Source: CALOCV01 sp942491955 | GTDB taxonomy: Bacteria > Chlamydiota > Chlamydiia > Chlamydiales > CALOCV01 | NCBI GenBank assembly: GCA_942491955.1 | Contig: CALOCV010000030.1 | Coordinates: 62,001-126,000 of the forward strand | Length of the DNA stretch: 64,000 nt | Direction of reading: 5' to 3' | Part shown: positions 33,933 to 43,198 of the stretch, in pieces | How the letters are laid out: every line of letters begins with the position of its first letter | How positions within the stretch are numbered: the stretch's first letter is position 1 | Program-made: the position numbers and the translations under genes | The notes under the pieces: model-generated | Told to the model about the DNA's origin: nothing | The model's database searches: none | Seen by the model: the letters and a program-made list of their open reading frames with translations, nothing else

Positions 33933-35975
33933 ATGGACTCGATCAATCCCCTATTTCGATCCGATTCTTTGCAAAACCTTGGAGGAGAAGAATCAAAAAA
34001 CCCAGTTACCCCTTTAACACAGTCCATTAGAGCGTGGTTTTCCGCCACCAAAAACCAATACCCCGATAGTCGCTGCACTCTCCGCTGCCATTTTCCAAAG
34101 AGTGCGAGTGGTGCCTATCGTTTCTCGATTTTTTCAACCAAACAAAAAAAATTCCTCAAAATCGACCTCCAATGGGAAATGATCGTCTTGGATCGTGAAG
34201 GGAAAGAGATAAAAAGAGAGTCATTTCCACAAAATAGCGAAAACCCCATTCTCGAAGTGGATTATATCTATCTCCAGTATTATACCATCTCAGAAAGAGA
34301 ACCGGCACGCCAAATAGAAGAAAAAATGGCACAAGCTTTTGACGTTCTTCGCGCCTACCGGAAAGAACTTCTTGTGAAAGAAGATCCCGATACACATCTA
34401 CCTCCACTTCTTGCAGATCAAAACCAAAAAAACTACGTAGCAAATATTCTAAAAAAACAAATTTTTTCTATCACTGTTGAGACCGATATCGCACCCAAAA
34501 TGACCCACCCTCATCGAAGAAGCATCTACCGGCTTAATGTAGAAAAAGAAAATTTTGCCACTCCTACGAATCGATCAAAAGACTACACCATCGACCATCT
34601 GGCAAGAAAAGCATTTTCTCAGATGCCCAATAAAGACGAGTTTCCTCCCATCACCCATCGACAAAAACGCTACCTCTCCCGTTTTGTTCTCGATCAAGAC
34701 CCCGAACGCGAACAAAAAATTGAACAAAGCTTGGCCTATCCCCATCATATGCGTACATTTTTTCTCAAAGAGATCCGACAACAAGAAATAGATCTCTATT
34801 TAGCCAAAAAAAAAGAGGCCCTTTTACAGATTTCCCCAGAAGAACTTCTTGCCCGCTTAAAGGAATCTCAGATTAGTGAAAAGGAGTATGGCGAATACCT
34901 TGAAGAGACGAGTCACTACTACGCTGATTATCTCGATGCTCTCATTGATAAAAATCGTATGACCATGGGCCAACTTGCCGTGAAAAAACAGCGGAAAAAG
35001 CAATTCAATCCCAGACAACGCGATGAACAAAGCCTATTAGCCCAACTCAATCAAGACATTGCTGAAAAGGAAAAAACGCTTCTTCCCGAAGTCATTGCTA
35101 TGGAAGAGACTGCGCTTTTCCTGGAGCAACTGCGCGACCAAGCCCGCTAATTATCCAAACAAGAACAAACCTTTCGGAAGCCCTTTTCTCGCCGCCTCCA
35201 TTTGTACCAAGAATCTTTCTTTAAACTACTTCTTTTTTCCCTTCCACGACTTTGGAAGACAACCGTCGAAAAATCGATCAATGATCGTATCAAAAAACGA
35301 CGCCGATCGCTTAAAAAATTTCTTAATCACTTTAATGACATTCCTGTTGCTAAGGAAGAATTTATTGATTATACAGCAAAAGATATCCAGTGGCTTACAA
35401 GAAGAAAACAGCATCAAACCCGCCTGATGCATTCTTTCATCTATAGTCACAAAACCTACTCCTCTTCTTTTTTGCCCACAGAAAAAGCCCTACAATCTCA
35501 TCAAGAAACAAAAGAAAATCTTATCCAAAGAAAACAAGAATTTTTAAAAAAAGCAGAAACGCTCTCTACCCTACCAGAGGATGAGCAACAAAAGCTCCTT
35601 ACCGATTATCAATCCTGGAAATCGGAGGCAGAAAAAGCAAAACAGGCCTTTGAAAGCCAAGAAAATACATGGTCATCAAAAGAAGAGGCTTGGAAGAAGG
35701 GACAAGAGAGACTAGACCGACATATTGATCTTCATATTAAGGAGTTAGATCATCTTCCTGAAAAAACCATTCCTCACTCACTCACTCAATGGAAAGCAAA
35801 AGCAAAAGAAGCCGTTATCCAGGAAAAAGAGCGATGGGAGCAGCAAAAAGAGGCCTTTTCAAAGCTTTTTCTAGAGAGAAAAAATCAATGGGTATCCCTT
35901 AATCTTAAAATAGAAGATTACACCTCTCTTCTCGAATCCATTTCAGATTTTGAAAGCATAAAAAAATCTACGTAG
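33933..35975 (+). pseudogene. Unknown charged coiled-coil protein, in-frame TAA at 35148
   Basis: Reading from MDSINPLFRSDSLQNLGG at 33933 the frame is open to a TAA at 35148, and the same frame continues without another stop to 35975 (LSKQEQTFRKPFSRRLHLYQ onward). Both halves have the same style: long charged helices, Lys/Glu/Gln-rich, likely coiled coil (e.g. ETKENLIQRKQEFLKKAETL). There is no Shine-Dalgarno for a new start after the stop. I read this as one gene of about 680 codons with a nonsense mutation, or two genes by chance in frame. No family recognised; possible secreted or structural chlamydial protein. Confidence 0.6.
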
Positions 35976-36031
35976 CAAAATATTTTTTTGTTATCTGGTA
36001 AGAAAACAAACTTCTTTTACCAAGGACACGG

Positions 36032-37549
36032 ATGCACATCATCCACGTTGCCACGGAAGTCGCTCCGATTGCTAAAATTGGTGGGCTGGCTGATGTCATC
36101 ATAGGGTTGACTCGTGAATTGCTCGCAAACAATCATCAAGTCGAAATCATCATCCCAAAATACGACATCCTTGATATCAAAGAGATTGGTGATCTTCACA
36201 TCCAATGGAAAGGATGCACAACAACTTGGAAAGGGCGCCATTTTCCTCTTTCCATCTGGTCGGGACAAGTGGAAAATATCACGGTCCACTTTCTCGAATC
36301 CGAGCTTTCCGAACATTTTTTCCAAAGAGGCACCATCTATGGTTGTACGGATGATCGTCATCGCTTCCTTCATTTTTCTCGCGCCGTTCTCGATTTTCTC
36401 GATCAAGAAAATCGTTTTCCCGATATCATCCATCTTCACGATTGGCAAACCGCCATTATAGCTCCGCTTTTTTTACAGAAATTCGCACAAAAAAACAGAA
36501 AAACAAAAATTCTTTTTACCATTCATAACCTAGCCTATCAAGGGAAGGGCCCCGAAAAGGACCTATCCTATATCGATCTCTCTCTTAGTGAATGCGTTCC
36601 TCCTTTAGAAATCTTTGACGATCGAGAACCGAACCAAACCAATTTACTCAAAGCCGGCATCGTCTACGCAGACGGCCTAACGACGGTATCTCCCTCATAT
36701 GCTAAAGAAATTTTATTGCCCGACGGTAGTGAAGGTCTTCAGGGAACGCTCATAAAACACCAACATAAGCTCGTTGGTATCTTAAATGGGATCGACTACT
36801 CCTATTGGAATCCGGAGAATGACCGGTATCTCTCGACACACTACTCCTACCGTGAAATTCCTCAGAGCCGAAATGATAATAAAATTTTAGACAACAAACG
36901 CTACTTAAAAACCGTGCTTTGCGATAAGGTTCGTCTTGCTCCAGAGCCCCGCCCTCTTATAGGCTGTGTGACACGCCTCGTCCCCCAAAAAGGCCCCCAT
37001 CTCATTGAACACGCCATCGAATATACATTAGAGAAAGGAGGAGCCTTCATTCTTCTTGGATCCACTACCCTCCCCGAAATGAACCAACATTTTTATGCCC
37101 TACAGCAGCGCTACGCTTCCAATCCGTATGCCCACATCATCCTTTCGCACCAAGAAGATCTCGTCCATCTCATCTTCGCTGGATGCGATCTTTTCCTCAT
37201 TCCTTCCATTTATGAACCGTGTGGACTCACGCAACTCATCGCCCTCAAATATGGCACCATCCCTATTGTACGAAAAACTGGAGGTCTTGCCGACACCATC
37301 CTCGATGTCGACGAGCCCCTCTTGAATGAAAACGAAGGAAACGGCTACCTCTTTAAAGATCCAACAGAAGAGGCCCTTGAACACACCCTAAACCGCGCTC
37401 TACAGACATGGCTCAATGACCAAGATCTCTGGAGGAAGCTCATGATACGCGCCATGCAGCAGGACTTTAGTTGGCATCATTCTGCTCAATACTATCTAGA
37501 CCTTTATCAACAACTTCACAAAACAAAAGCCACAAAAATTCCCAGATAA
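36032..37549 (+). CDS. glgA: Glycogen synthase
   Basis: GT5 ADP-glucose glycogen synthase, 505 residues. N-terminal EVAPIAKIGGLADVIIGLTR carries the KxGGL nucleotide-sugar motif at about 15-19; SEMAPF-like loops, LKAGIVYADGLTTVSPSYA, and the C-terminal FLIPSIYEPCGLTQLIALKY GT-B donor site are intact. AAGGACACGG precedes the ATG. In Chlamydia glgA (CT798) is next to rplY, as loosely here. The last 61 bp are duplicated downstream. Confidence 0.96.
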   Translation: MHIIHVATEVAPIAKIGGLADVIIGLTRELLANNHQVEIIIPKYDILDIKEIGDLHIQWKGCTTTWKGRHFPLSIWSGQVENITVHFLESELSEHFFQRGTIYGCTDDRHRFLHFSRAVLDFLDQENRFPDIIHLHDWQTAIIAPLFLQKFAQKNRKTKILFTIHNLAYQGKGPEKDLSYIDLSLSECVPPLEIFDDREPNQTNLLKAGIVYADGLTTVSPSYAKEILLPDGSEGLQGTLIKHQHKLVGILNGIDYSYWNPENDRYLSTHYSYREIPQSRNDNKILDNKRYLKTVLCDKVRLAPEPRPLIGCVTRLVPQKGPHLIEHAIEYTLEKGGAFILLGSTTLPEMNQHFYALQQRYASNPYAHIILSHQEDLVHLIFAGCDLFLIPSIYEPCGLTQLIALKYGTIPIVRKTGGLADTILDVDEPLLNENEGNGYLFKDPTEEALEHTLNRALQTWLNDQDLWRKLMIRAMQQDFSWHHSAQYYLDLYQQLHKTKATKIPR

Positions 37550-37685
37550 TTTGTAACCGTTCACGACCTCTCATGAAAAGGGGGGAGCTCCAGGGCTGGC
37601 TGGCAGGATTGTGAGAACGATGACTACTATCTAGATCTTTATCAACAACTTCATAAAACAAAAGCCACAAAAATTCCCGGATAAT
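37490..37685. repeat. 61-bp direct repeat of the glgA 3' end around a GC-rich 74-bp spacer
   Basis: The final 61 bp of glgA (37490-37550, encoding YYLDLYQQLHKTKATKIP) recur at 37625-37685 with three substitutions. Between them lies TTGTAACCGTTCACGACCTC and following GC-rich sequence, with a weak CGTTCAC/GTGAGAACG inverted pair. The layout looks like an insertion scar with long target duplication, or a simple tandem duplication. Confidence 0.8.
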
Positions 37686-37789
37686 ATTTCTATCTTTCAA
37701 AAAAGGGAATTATTCTTGCAATTTATTACATGATTGTTACACTTGCCCTTCTAAAACAACACAACCAATAACAAAAAAAAAGGGCTCAC

Positions 37790-38773
37790 ATGCCAGCACA
37801 AGCACAATTTCTATGTACTAGTGACGCTGGAGATAAATTTTTTTATCATTCAGGTAACCATACAGTTTCCAAATGGAACGGTAAAACGATTCACACATTT
37901 ACGTTGCCTCCTTGTTCCCAAAAAGTAACAAAAGCATCTGCTGCTTTTTTCGAAGGAAATATCTATGTTGGCATCCAAGAAGGAAGTTCCTTAAGCACCC
38001 ACAAAATCGGTAAAGACAACACAGTGCAAAAACTCAAAGAATATTCAGATATTCGTTTTTCTTCTGTTTTTGCCACATATGCGAATGATTCTCTCAAAGG
38101 CCCCTTTCTTGCCTACTCAACGGATAACAAGCTGCATCTCCACCCTTTTGTGATGGATCAGGGAATTTCCGTTTCGTTAACCTCACCCCTTTTATCCATC
38201 TGTCAAGGGAGAGATGGCGGAGTTTATTTTCTTCACAGTACACAAGGAGATGGAATTTACGCCTACTTCCCTTTTTCACAACCTGCTCCATCCCAACAAC
38301 AAAGTTTTTCCTGTGCTGCAAAAAAAGTAGAAAGCCTATTTGCTTTGGGTGTTACGCAAGTTCGATGTATAGCTCTTACCCAAGAAGGGAAAATTTTCAT
38401 AGGCCAAGAGGACCTCTCAAACAGCACTTTTTCTAACAAGGGAGAATTAGCAGGAACTTATTCCTCCATAGCAGGGGTAAAATCCGAATTAAGTTCTTCA
38501 GGCTATTTGAGCAAACACACCTTCTTTGCGTCCACCGATGATACGCTCTTTTTTTATTCGATTTCCGATGAAGGTAATCCCGAACAAACAAGTCAAGCAA
38601 CGCCTTGTTCCGAAGGGGAAAAAATTGTTGATATTCGTATGACGAGTAAACCAAACGATGCGACGCTTTCCCTCGTAGTGACAAGCGAAAACACAGAAAA
38701 AGAATCCCGCTTTTACCAAGTTACTTATTCGCCTGATGGCAATCAATGGTCCTCAAACAGAATAAACCTATAG
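37790..38773 (+). CDS. Unknown protein, possible beta-propeller
   Basis: 327 residues, acid-neutral and strand-rich with recurring patterns such as AAFFEGNIYVGIQEGSSLST, GPFLAYSTDNKLHLHPF and HTFFASTDDTLFFYSISDEG, spaced about 45-50 residues, suggestive of a propeller or lectin-like fold. No signal peptide. AAGGGCT lies 5 nt before the ATG. Followed by a strong terminator, so it is probably a single-gene unit. No family recognised. Confidence 0.7.
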   Translation: MPAQAQFLCTSDAGDKFFYHSGNHTVSKWNGKTIHTFTLPPCSQKVTKASAAFFEGNIYVGIQEGSSLSTHKIGKDNTVQKLKEYSDIRFSSVFATYANDSLKGPFLAYSTDNKLHLHPFVMDQGISVSLTSPLLSICQGRDGGVYFLHSTQGDGIYAYFPFSQPAPSQQQSFSCAAKKVESLFALGVTQVRCIALTQEGKIFIGQEDLSNSTFSNKGELAGTYSSIAGVKSELSSSGYLSKHTFFASTDDTLFFYSISDEGNPEQTSQATPCSEGEKIVDIRMTSKPNDATLSLVVTSENTEKESRFYQVTYSPDGNQWSSNRINL

Positions 38774-38800
38774 CAAATATTTTTGGGGAAATAAAAAAAA

Positions 38801-38826
38801 CAAAAAGGCGCTTTATCGCCTTTTTG
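38801..38826 (+). terminator. Strong intrinsic terminator
   Basis: Perfect 10-bp stem (CAAAAAGGCG / CGCCTTTTTG) with a 6-nt loop, flanked by A- and T-rich runs on both sides, so it can act in both directions. It ends the unknown gene at 37790-38773. Confidence 0.85.
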
Positions 38827-38908
38827 TTTCATCCTTAAATTTTCACACTTATTTATTAGAATTGGTATACGATTAGAAAGAGAATAGTCTTGCCCACAAC
38901 GTTTAAAC

Positions 38909-39057
38909 AAAACGCAAAGAGGCTAAGACGCTATGACGCAAAGAAATAAAAATGAACTTTTCTATGATATTATTGGGTTCGCTATCGAGGTACACCACAG
39001 GGTTGTCAACGTTCTGTAATCTCTTTGCGACTTAGCGACTTAGCTTCTTTGCGTTTT
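38909..39057 (+). repeat. GxxExxY remnant of second type, bounded by CGCAAAG repeats
   Basis: Left arm AAAACGCAAAGAGGCTAAGA (38909 on) and right arm CTCTTTGCGACTTAGCGACT to TTTGCGTTTTT (ending 39057) are inverted repeats of short CGCAAAG/CTAAGACG units. Between them 28 codons (38933-39019) encode the GxxExxY N-terminus: NKNELFYDIIGFAIEVHHRV. The rest of the gene is deleted. The terminal repeats differ entirely from the CACAGAG type elsewhere. Confidence 0.75.
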
Positions 39058-39075
39058 TAAATTGTTTAAAATAAG

Positions 39076-39234
39076 TTAATTATCTTCCATGAAGCTAAGG
39101 AAGGATTCTTTTATTGCACTAGACAAATTCTTTAAAACTTTTACTTTTTCCTTTACCATACGTTTAAAATTTGCCCAGAAAATCTCGATTGGGTTTAAGT
39201 CTGGTGAGTAAGTCATGGGTAAATGAGGGCGTCG
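39076..39234 (-). pseudogene. IS630-family transposase, C-terminal fragment
   Basis: About 52 codons: PHLPMTYSPDLNPIEIFWAN then FKRMVKEKVKVLKNLSSAIK, the C-terminal D-x-N-P-I-E block of IS630/Tc1-type transposases. The upstream part is missing; the fragment directly joins the 3' end of the large unknown gene. Confidence 0.8.
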
Positions 39235-41375
39235 AGCGAACATCTAAAAAAAATGGACGTTCCCTCCTTGAGCAATGTGGAATAGGCCTCATGGCCCATT
39301 GCGTTTTTTGCCTCTTCAATGCACCGGCAAGCACGAATCCATCGGTGGAAAGGTTCAGGAAGAGGAACTCTTTCCCGAATGAGCAATGAGGGGGCGTAAA
39401 TCATCTGATGCATCGCCTGCTCTTCCTCGGGCTCCATAGAATCTTTTTGCAAAGTGACTAGAAAATAATAGAGCAAAGCAGATTGTAGAGATCCATAGTC
39501 AATACCGTCCTTACAAGTTAGACTGCAGGAGTTAGGCTCAATATAATCCACAATTTTCAAAACGAGAAAAATGTGGAAGATGTCTATGAATTGTTGCCTC
39601 TGTTCAATAGTAAGAACGTTTTTTCCCGAAAAATAAATCTTGTGAATCATCGTAAATAGATCGAGGATGAAATCGGGAAAAATTTCTTTCCATACTTCAG
39701 GTGGAAAATCATAGGTATTCTCTTTACTTTGCAGCTCTTGAACCCAATGATTAAAAAAAGTTGGAACATCATTGTCTTTTGCAAAAGGCCCTTTCTGCTG
39801 CACAAAATCGGTTTCCGTTGCGATTGTCACAACAGAAAGCACTTCACTAAAAGGCTTTTTTTCTGCTAAATGTTCAAGAGCTTGTACTCGCGCTTCATTT
39901 TTCCATGAATATCGATCTTGCAAATTGATGAGAAGGTGTTTTTTTTGAAGAGGATCTTCCAAATAGGACTGTAACCATCCTCGAAACATCTCATCGATGT
40001 GTGCTGAGGAGATGGATTCTTGCCAAGTAGGGCAAGGAATGCGTACAAATGTCGTTTTTCTCTCTGGAAGATACCAATCATAAAGTACATTTGGAATATT
40101 TTCTTGCATTAAAGGATCAAAGACCATCTTGGGAGATTGATCATGAACTGCCAATACCTTTGTCAGCGGCCCGTTAGGGTGGTATTGCAGCCATTGCGCC
40201 ATCATGGCATAGAACTGCTCCTCTTTTTCCCAAAATACCATCTGCTCATGAAGGGTTGATGAAATTCCCTCTACTGCACCCACATTTTTGAGAAGATGGG
40301 TAACAGGAACCACTTCCCGATGCCGCACTTGAAGAGGAAGGAAAAAATGGTGGCAAAGAGAGTGAACGACAGCAAGAACATGGTCGATGAATATTTCCTC
40401 TTTTTGTTCGGGATATGTAATCCATCGTTGATAATCCTCAGTGTGCATGACTCTGTGGAGGTTTTTTTGGAAATCGGAAAAGTATTCCCGACAACTTTTT
40501 TTTGGACCATGCTCGATCCGGTTGCTCTCATGGGAACTCATCATTAAAGAGATAATCGCCTGTTCTACTAAACGCACACTTTCTCGATCTCTTTGTTCAT
40601 GGGTACTTTGAAAGAAAAGATCTAGAACGTGTCGAGAAGATTGAAGGATATTTTTTGCTGTTTCAAAACAAAGTTGATCGACCCAAACTTCGACATCGGA
40701 TAATGGATCTCCTCCTCGAATTTGTTGGAACTGCGTACCAAAATCACAAATCAGAAGCATATTGCGAAGGAGGGTCGCATTAAGAAAGCGGGAACCATCT
40801 TCCTTTTCCATCAGGAGAAGATCGTAAAGAGTATCTTTCTTCACCTCTTCGAGATCGACAACACGGTAGACGTTCCCTTTTTTAGGTTGTGGTTCTTGTG
40901 TTGTTAATGCTGAGATCCATTTTGATAATTGTTTTTCATCGATTTTTTTGGATAATTTTTGCTGATAAAATTTTTGAAGATCTTTGTATTCTCGAGTACC
41001 CGTCACTCTAATTTTTTGGGTTTTTTTAAAAAGAGCAGTAAAAGCATCAAATTTTTTTGCCGCTTCACCAACAATCAACATGATATTCTGCATTCGATCG
41101 AGGCTAGTCATGTCTTCATGGTTGATGTATTCTTCATTGTAGTAACGACGAAGATATTGCAAAATTATCCGAAAAATTTCTCGCATATGTTGCGAGCTAA
41201 TTTCAGCGTCCTCTTCGATGATCCATGCAACCTCTTCCGGGGCCCAAAAAGAGACAGGGGGTTTTTCTTCATTTTCGTGAGAGAGGTTTTTTGGCAATTC
41301 CCAATCCATTTCTGCGATTTGGGCTAGGGCATCGACAGCGTCGACGAGAGAAATAGATGATGGGTGTCTTTTCAT
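39213..41375 (-). CDS. Large unknown protein, 3' end fused to IS630 fragment
   Basis: About 720 residues from MKRHPSSISLVDAVDALAQI; the start at 41375 has GGAGACGCT just upstream and is preferred over the ATG at 41396. Mostly helical with many Trp/His/Tyr; no signal peptide or membrane helix. No family recognised. The last codons (LDALIYP) are IS630-fragment sequence read in another frame, so the native C-terminus has been lost. Style resembles lineage-specific chlamydial proteins. Confidence 0.65.
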   Translation of the reverse strand: MKRHPSSISLVDAVDALAQIAEMDWELPKNLSHENEEKPPVSFWAPEEVAWIIEEDAEISSQHMREIFRIILQYLRRYYNEEYINHEDMTSLDRMQNIMLIVGEAAKKFDAFTALFKKTQKIRVTGTREYKDLQKFYQQKLSKKIDEKQLSKWISALTTQEPQPKKGNVYRVVDLEEVKKDTLYDLLLMEKEDGSRFLNATLLRNMLLICDFGTQFQQIRGGDPLSDVEVWVDQLCFETAKNILQSSRHVLDLFFQSTHEQRDRESVRLVEQAIISLMMSSHESNRIEHGPKKSCREYFSDFQKNLHRVMHTEDYQRWITYPEQKEEIFIDHVLAVVHSLCHHFFLPLQVRHREVVPVTHLLKNVGAVEGISSTLHEQMVFWEKEEQFYAMMAQWLQYHPNGPLTKVLAVHDQSPKMVFDPLMQENIPNVLYDWYLPERKTTFVRIPCPTWQESISSAHIDEMFRGWLQSYLEDPLQKKHLLINLQDRYSWKNEARVQALEHLAEKKPFSEVLSVVTIATETDFVQQKGPFAKDNDVPTFFNHWVQELQSKENTYDFPPEVWKEIFPDFILDLFTMIHKIYFSGKNVLTIEQRQQFIDIFHIFLVLKIVDYIEPNSCSLTCKDGIDYGSLQSALLYYFLVTLQKDSMEPEEEQAMHQMIYAPSLLIRERVPLPEPFHRWIRACRCIEEAKNAMGHEAYSTLLKEGTSIFFRCSLDALIYP

Positions 41376-41581
41376 AGCGTCTCCATGGTTTGCCACCTGT
41401 TATTATCTCACGATCCACTTAAAGATTCAAATTTTGTTTTTACATAAAATCACCCCATTTTTCATCTTTTTTTTGACAAAAATAACATTCTTTGATAGAC
41501 GTTTTTTCCTATTCATTCAAAATAATCGAAGCCACTGCAAAAGCTTTTGCGAAAGTCTGTTTTCTGTTATATTACCCCCCT

Positions 41582-41666
41582 GGAAGAGTGGCAGAGTGGC
41601 CGATTGCGTCTGTCTTGAAAACAGAAGTCCTTCACGGGACCGTGGGTTCGAATCCTACCTCTTCCG
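41582..41666 (+). tRNA. tRNA-Ser (TGA)
   Basis: 85-nt class II tRNA: acceptor GGAAGAG/CTCTTCC, D-arm GGCAGAGTGGCCGATTGC, anticodon stem around CTTGAAA (anticodon TGA), long variable arm AGTCCTTCACGGGACC, T-arm GTGGGTTCGAATCCTAC, discriminator G. CCA not encoded. Confidence 0.95.
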
Positions 41667-41667
41667 A

Positions 41668-41720
41668 TTAAGGGGGCTCTGCCCCCTTAATAATCCCCCG
41701 CCAAAGGGTCAATGACCCTC
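41668..41720. repeat. Twin-palindrome REP-like sequence after tRNA-Ser
   Basis: Two hairpins: TTAAGGGGGC-TCT-GCCCCCTTAA (41668-41690) and CCAAAGGGTCAATGACCCTCTGG (41702-41724 region). The layout GGGGGCTCTGCCCCC... CCCCCGCCAAAGGG... resembles REP-like double palindromes found in many bacterial genomes. The first hairpin may also terminate the tRNA transcript, though no T run follows. Confidence 0.6.
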
Positions 41721-42141
41721 TGGACTCCCATTTCCTGGTCCCTCCGATTCAGCCAATCATTCAGAAACAATCCATTGGCCGTAACAGACTTGGATATAAT
41801 CTTCTACTTCAGCTATGATGGAAATGAAGGTGTCTTGCTTAAGGTGAACAGAGATAGTATAAGGGGTTTACGAAAACTGTCTTTATCACGAGTTAAAGCT
41901 TAGAGGGTTAAAAGTTAAAAGACAAGTTCGAGTGCCCGTAACCTGTAGCAGAGTCGTCAACGGATTATAAAATTTCTTTGCGTATTAGCGACTTTGCGTT
42001 TCAATTTTTTTAGGGAAAACTTCCCCGAAAAGACCTTGCTCCAACCAATTTTTGAATTTACTTCAGTATAAGGAAGAGAAGGGACACGATATTGGCAAGT
42101 ATCCCAACAGGTTTACCAATGGTCTCAAAAAGTAATGTTAA
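41721..42141. other. Region without gene; contains CGCAAAG-type repeat remnant
   Basis: No convincing gene. At about 41985-42013 the sequence TTTCTTTGCGTATTAGCGAC to TTTGCGTTT matches the right arm of the CGCAAAG-type repeat at 39020-39057, and the preceding GTCGTCAACGGATTATAA resembles its neighbour (GTTGTCAACGTTCTGTAA). The rest is unassigned. Confidence 0.5.
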
Positions 42142-42438
42142 ATGACTGATTCCACAGCTGTTTACAAAGAACTACTAGGTCTTGATACGGCCACATTTTC
42201 ACGGATCGATCATGACGACACCATGATTGCTGTTGTGTATAGAGTGACTCAGCCCTCTAAACAACCACTTATCCTAAAAATCTGTAGTAGTGAAAAGGAC
42301 TATCATCGAGAACTGTATTTTCTCAAACATCTTGCTGAAACCCTATCCGTACCGCGCGTTGTACGAGTTGTAGAACCAGAACCTGACCTAGCAGGAGAAG
42401 AACTTTTAACAGCAGCAAATACAGTAGAAGATTTTTGA
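42142..42438 (+). pseudogene. Aminoglycoside phosphotransferase-like protein, N-terminal fragment
   Basis: 98 residues resembling the N-lobe of an APH-family kinase: VVYRVTQPSKQPLILKICSS with the ATP-site lysine, then DYHRELYFLKHLAETLSVPR. The protein stops after PDLAGEELLTAANTVEDF, before the catalytic loop (HxDxxxxN) expected about 90 residues further, so it should have no kinase activity. Probably a remnant of a transferred gene; substrate unknown. Confidence 0.68.
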
Positions 42439-42457
42439 AATAAGAGGGCGTAACGTA

Positions 42458-43198
42458 ATGAAATTGAAGGGAAAGAAAGCTGTTATCACAGGAGCAAATC
42501 GAAGCATTGGAAAAGCGATTGCTACAACTTTTGCAGAGCATGGCGCAGATGTAGTCATCAGTTATCGCTCTGATGACTCTGGAGCTAAAGATACCGTACA
42601 GAAGATTCAGGAGTTAGGTCGCTCTGGTAAAGCAATTTATGCTGATTTTTCGAAACCTGAAAACATCGACCTATTTTTCAATCAGGCATTAGGATTTTTA
42701 GAGGAAATAGAAGTTTTTGTTAACTGTGCTGGAGGATATGACACAACCCCATTTCTCAACCTAGAACTAAGTACCTTTGAACACCTATTTCGTGTAGGGG
42801 TTACAGCTCCTATGCGCTTGACTCAGCTGGTTGCCAACCATATGATTTCAAACAATATTTTGGGTTCTATTATCAATATATCTTCTATTTCAGGAAATCG
42901 ACCCTATCCTAATCGAGTAGCACATTCTACTGCGAAAGCTGCGCTCAATATGTTAACTGAAAGCACAGCACTCGAGCTTGCCGAATATGGCATTCGTGTC
43001 AATGCTATTGCTCCTGGTGCTACCCCATACGGCAATAATAATGATGCCGCATTTAGCCTGGTTGAAGATATTCCTCTGAAAAGAACTGGAACACCGGTTG
43101 ACCAAGCAAATACAGCCCTCTTTCTAGCATCGGAAGATTCATCGTGGATGACAGGGCAAATCATGACCATTGATGGGGGTCAATCTCTTTCTTTTTGA
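42458..43198 (+). CDS. Short-chain dehydrogenase/reductase with catalytic Tyr replaced by His
   Basis: 246-residue classical SDR: nucleotide site VITGANRSIGKAI (10-22), NAG-like VNCAGGYD, active-site serines in IINISSISG (138-146), cofactor loop IRVNAIAPGATPYG, and C-terminal WMTGQIMTIDGGQS. The YxxxK position reads H156-S-T-A-K160, so the catalytic tyrosine is a histidine (codon CAT). Enzyme activity is therefore doubtful. Starts 19 nt after the APH-like fragment; substrate unknown. Confidence 0.88.
   Translation: MKLKGKKAVITGANRSIGKAIATTFAEHGADVVISYRSDDSGAKDTVQKIQELGRSGKAIYADFSKPENIDLFFNQALGFLEEIEVFVNCAGGYDTTPFLNLELSTFEHLFRVGVTAPMRLTQLVANHMISNNILGSIINISSISGNRPYPNRVAHSTAKAALNMLTESTALELAEYGIRVNAIAPGATPYGNNNDAAFSLVEDIPLKRTGTPVDQANTALFLASEDSSWMTGQIMTIDGGQSLSF

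Noticed and set aside
38933..39019. Functional small protein
   Set aside because: It is the N-terminal piece of a GxxExxY gene cut off before its defining motif.
41712..41903. 63-codon frame after tRNA-Ser
   Set aside because: No Shine-Dalgarno, no similarity, begins inside the REP-like hairpin.
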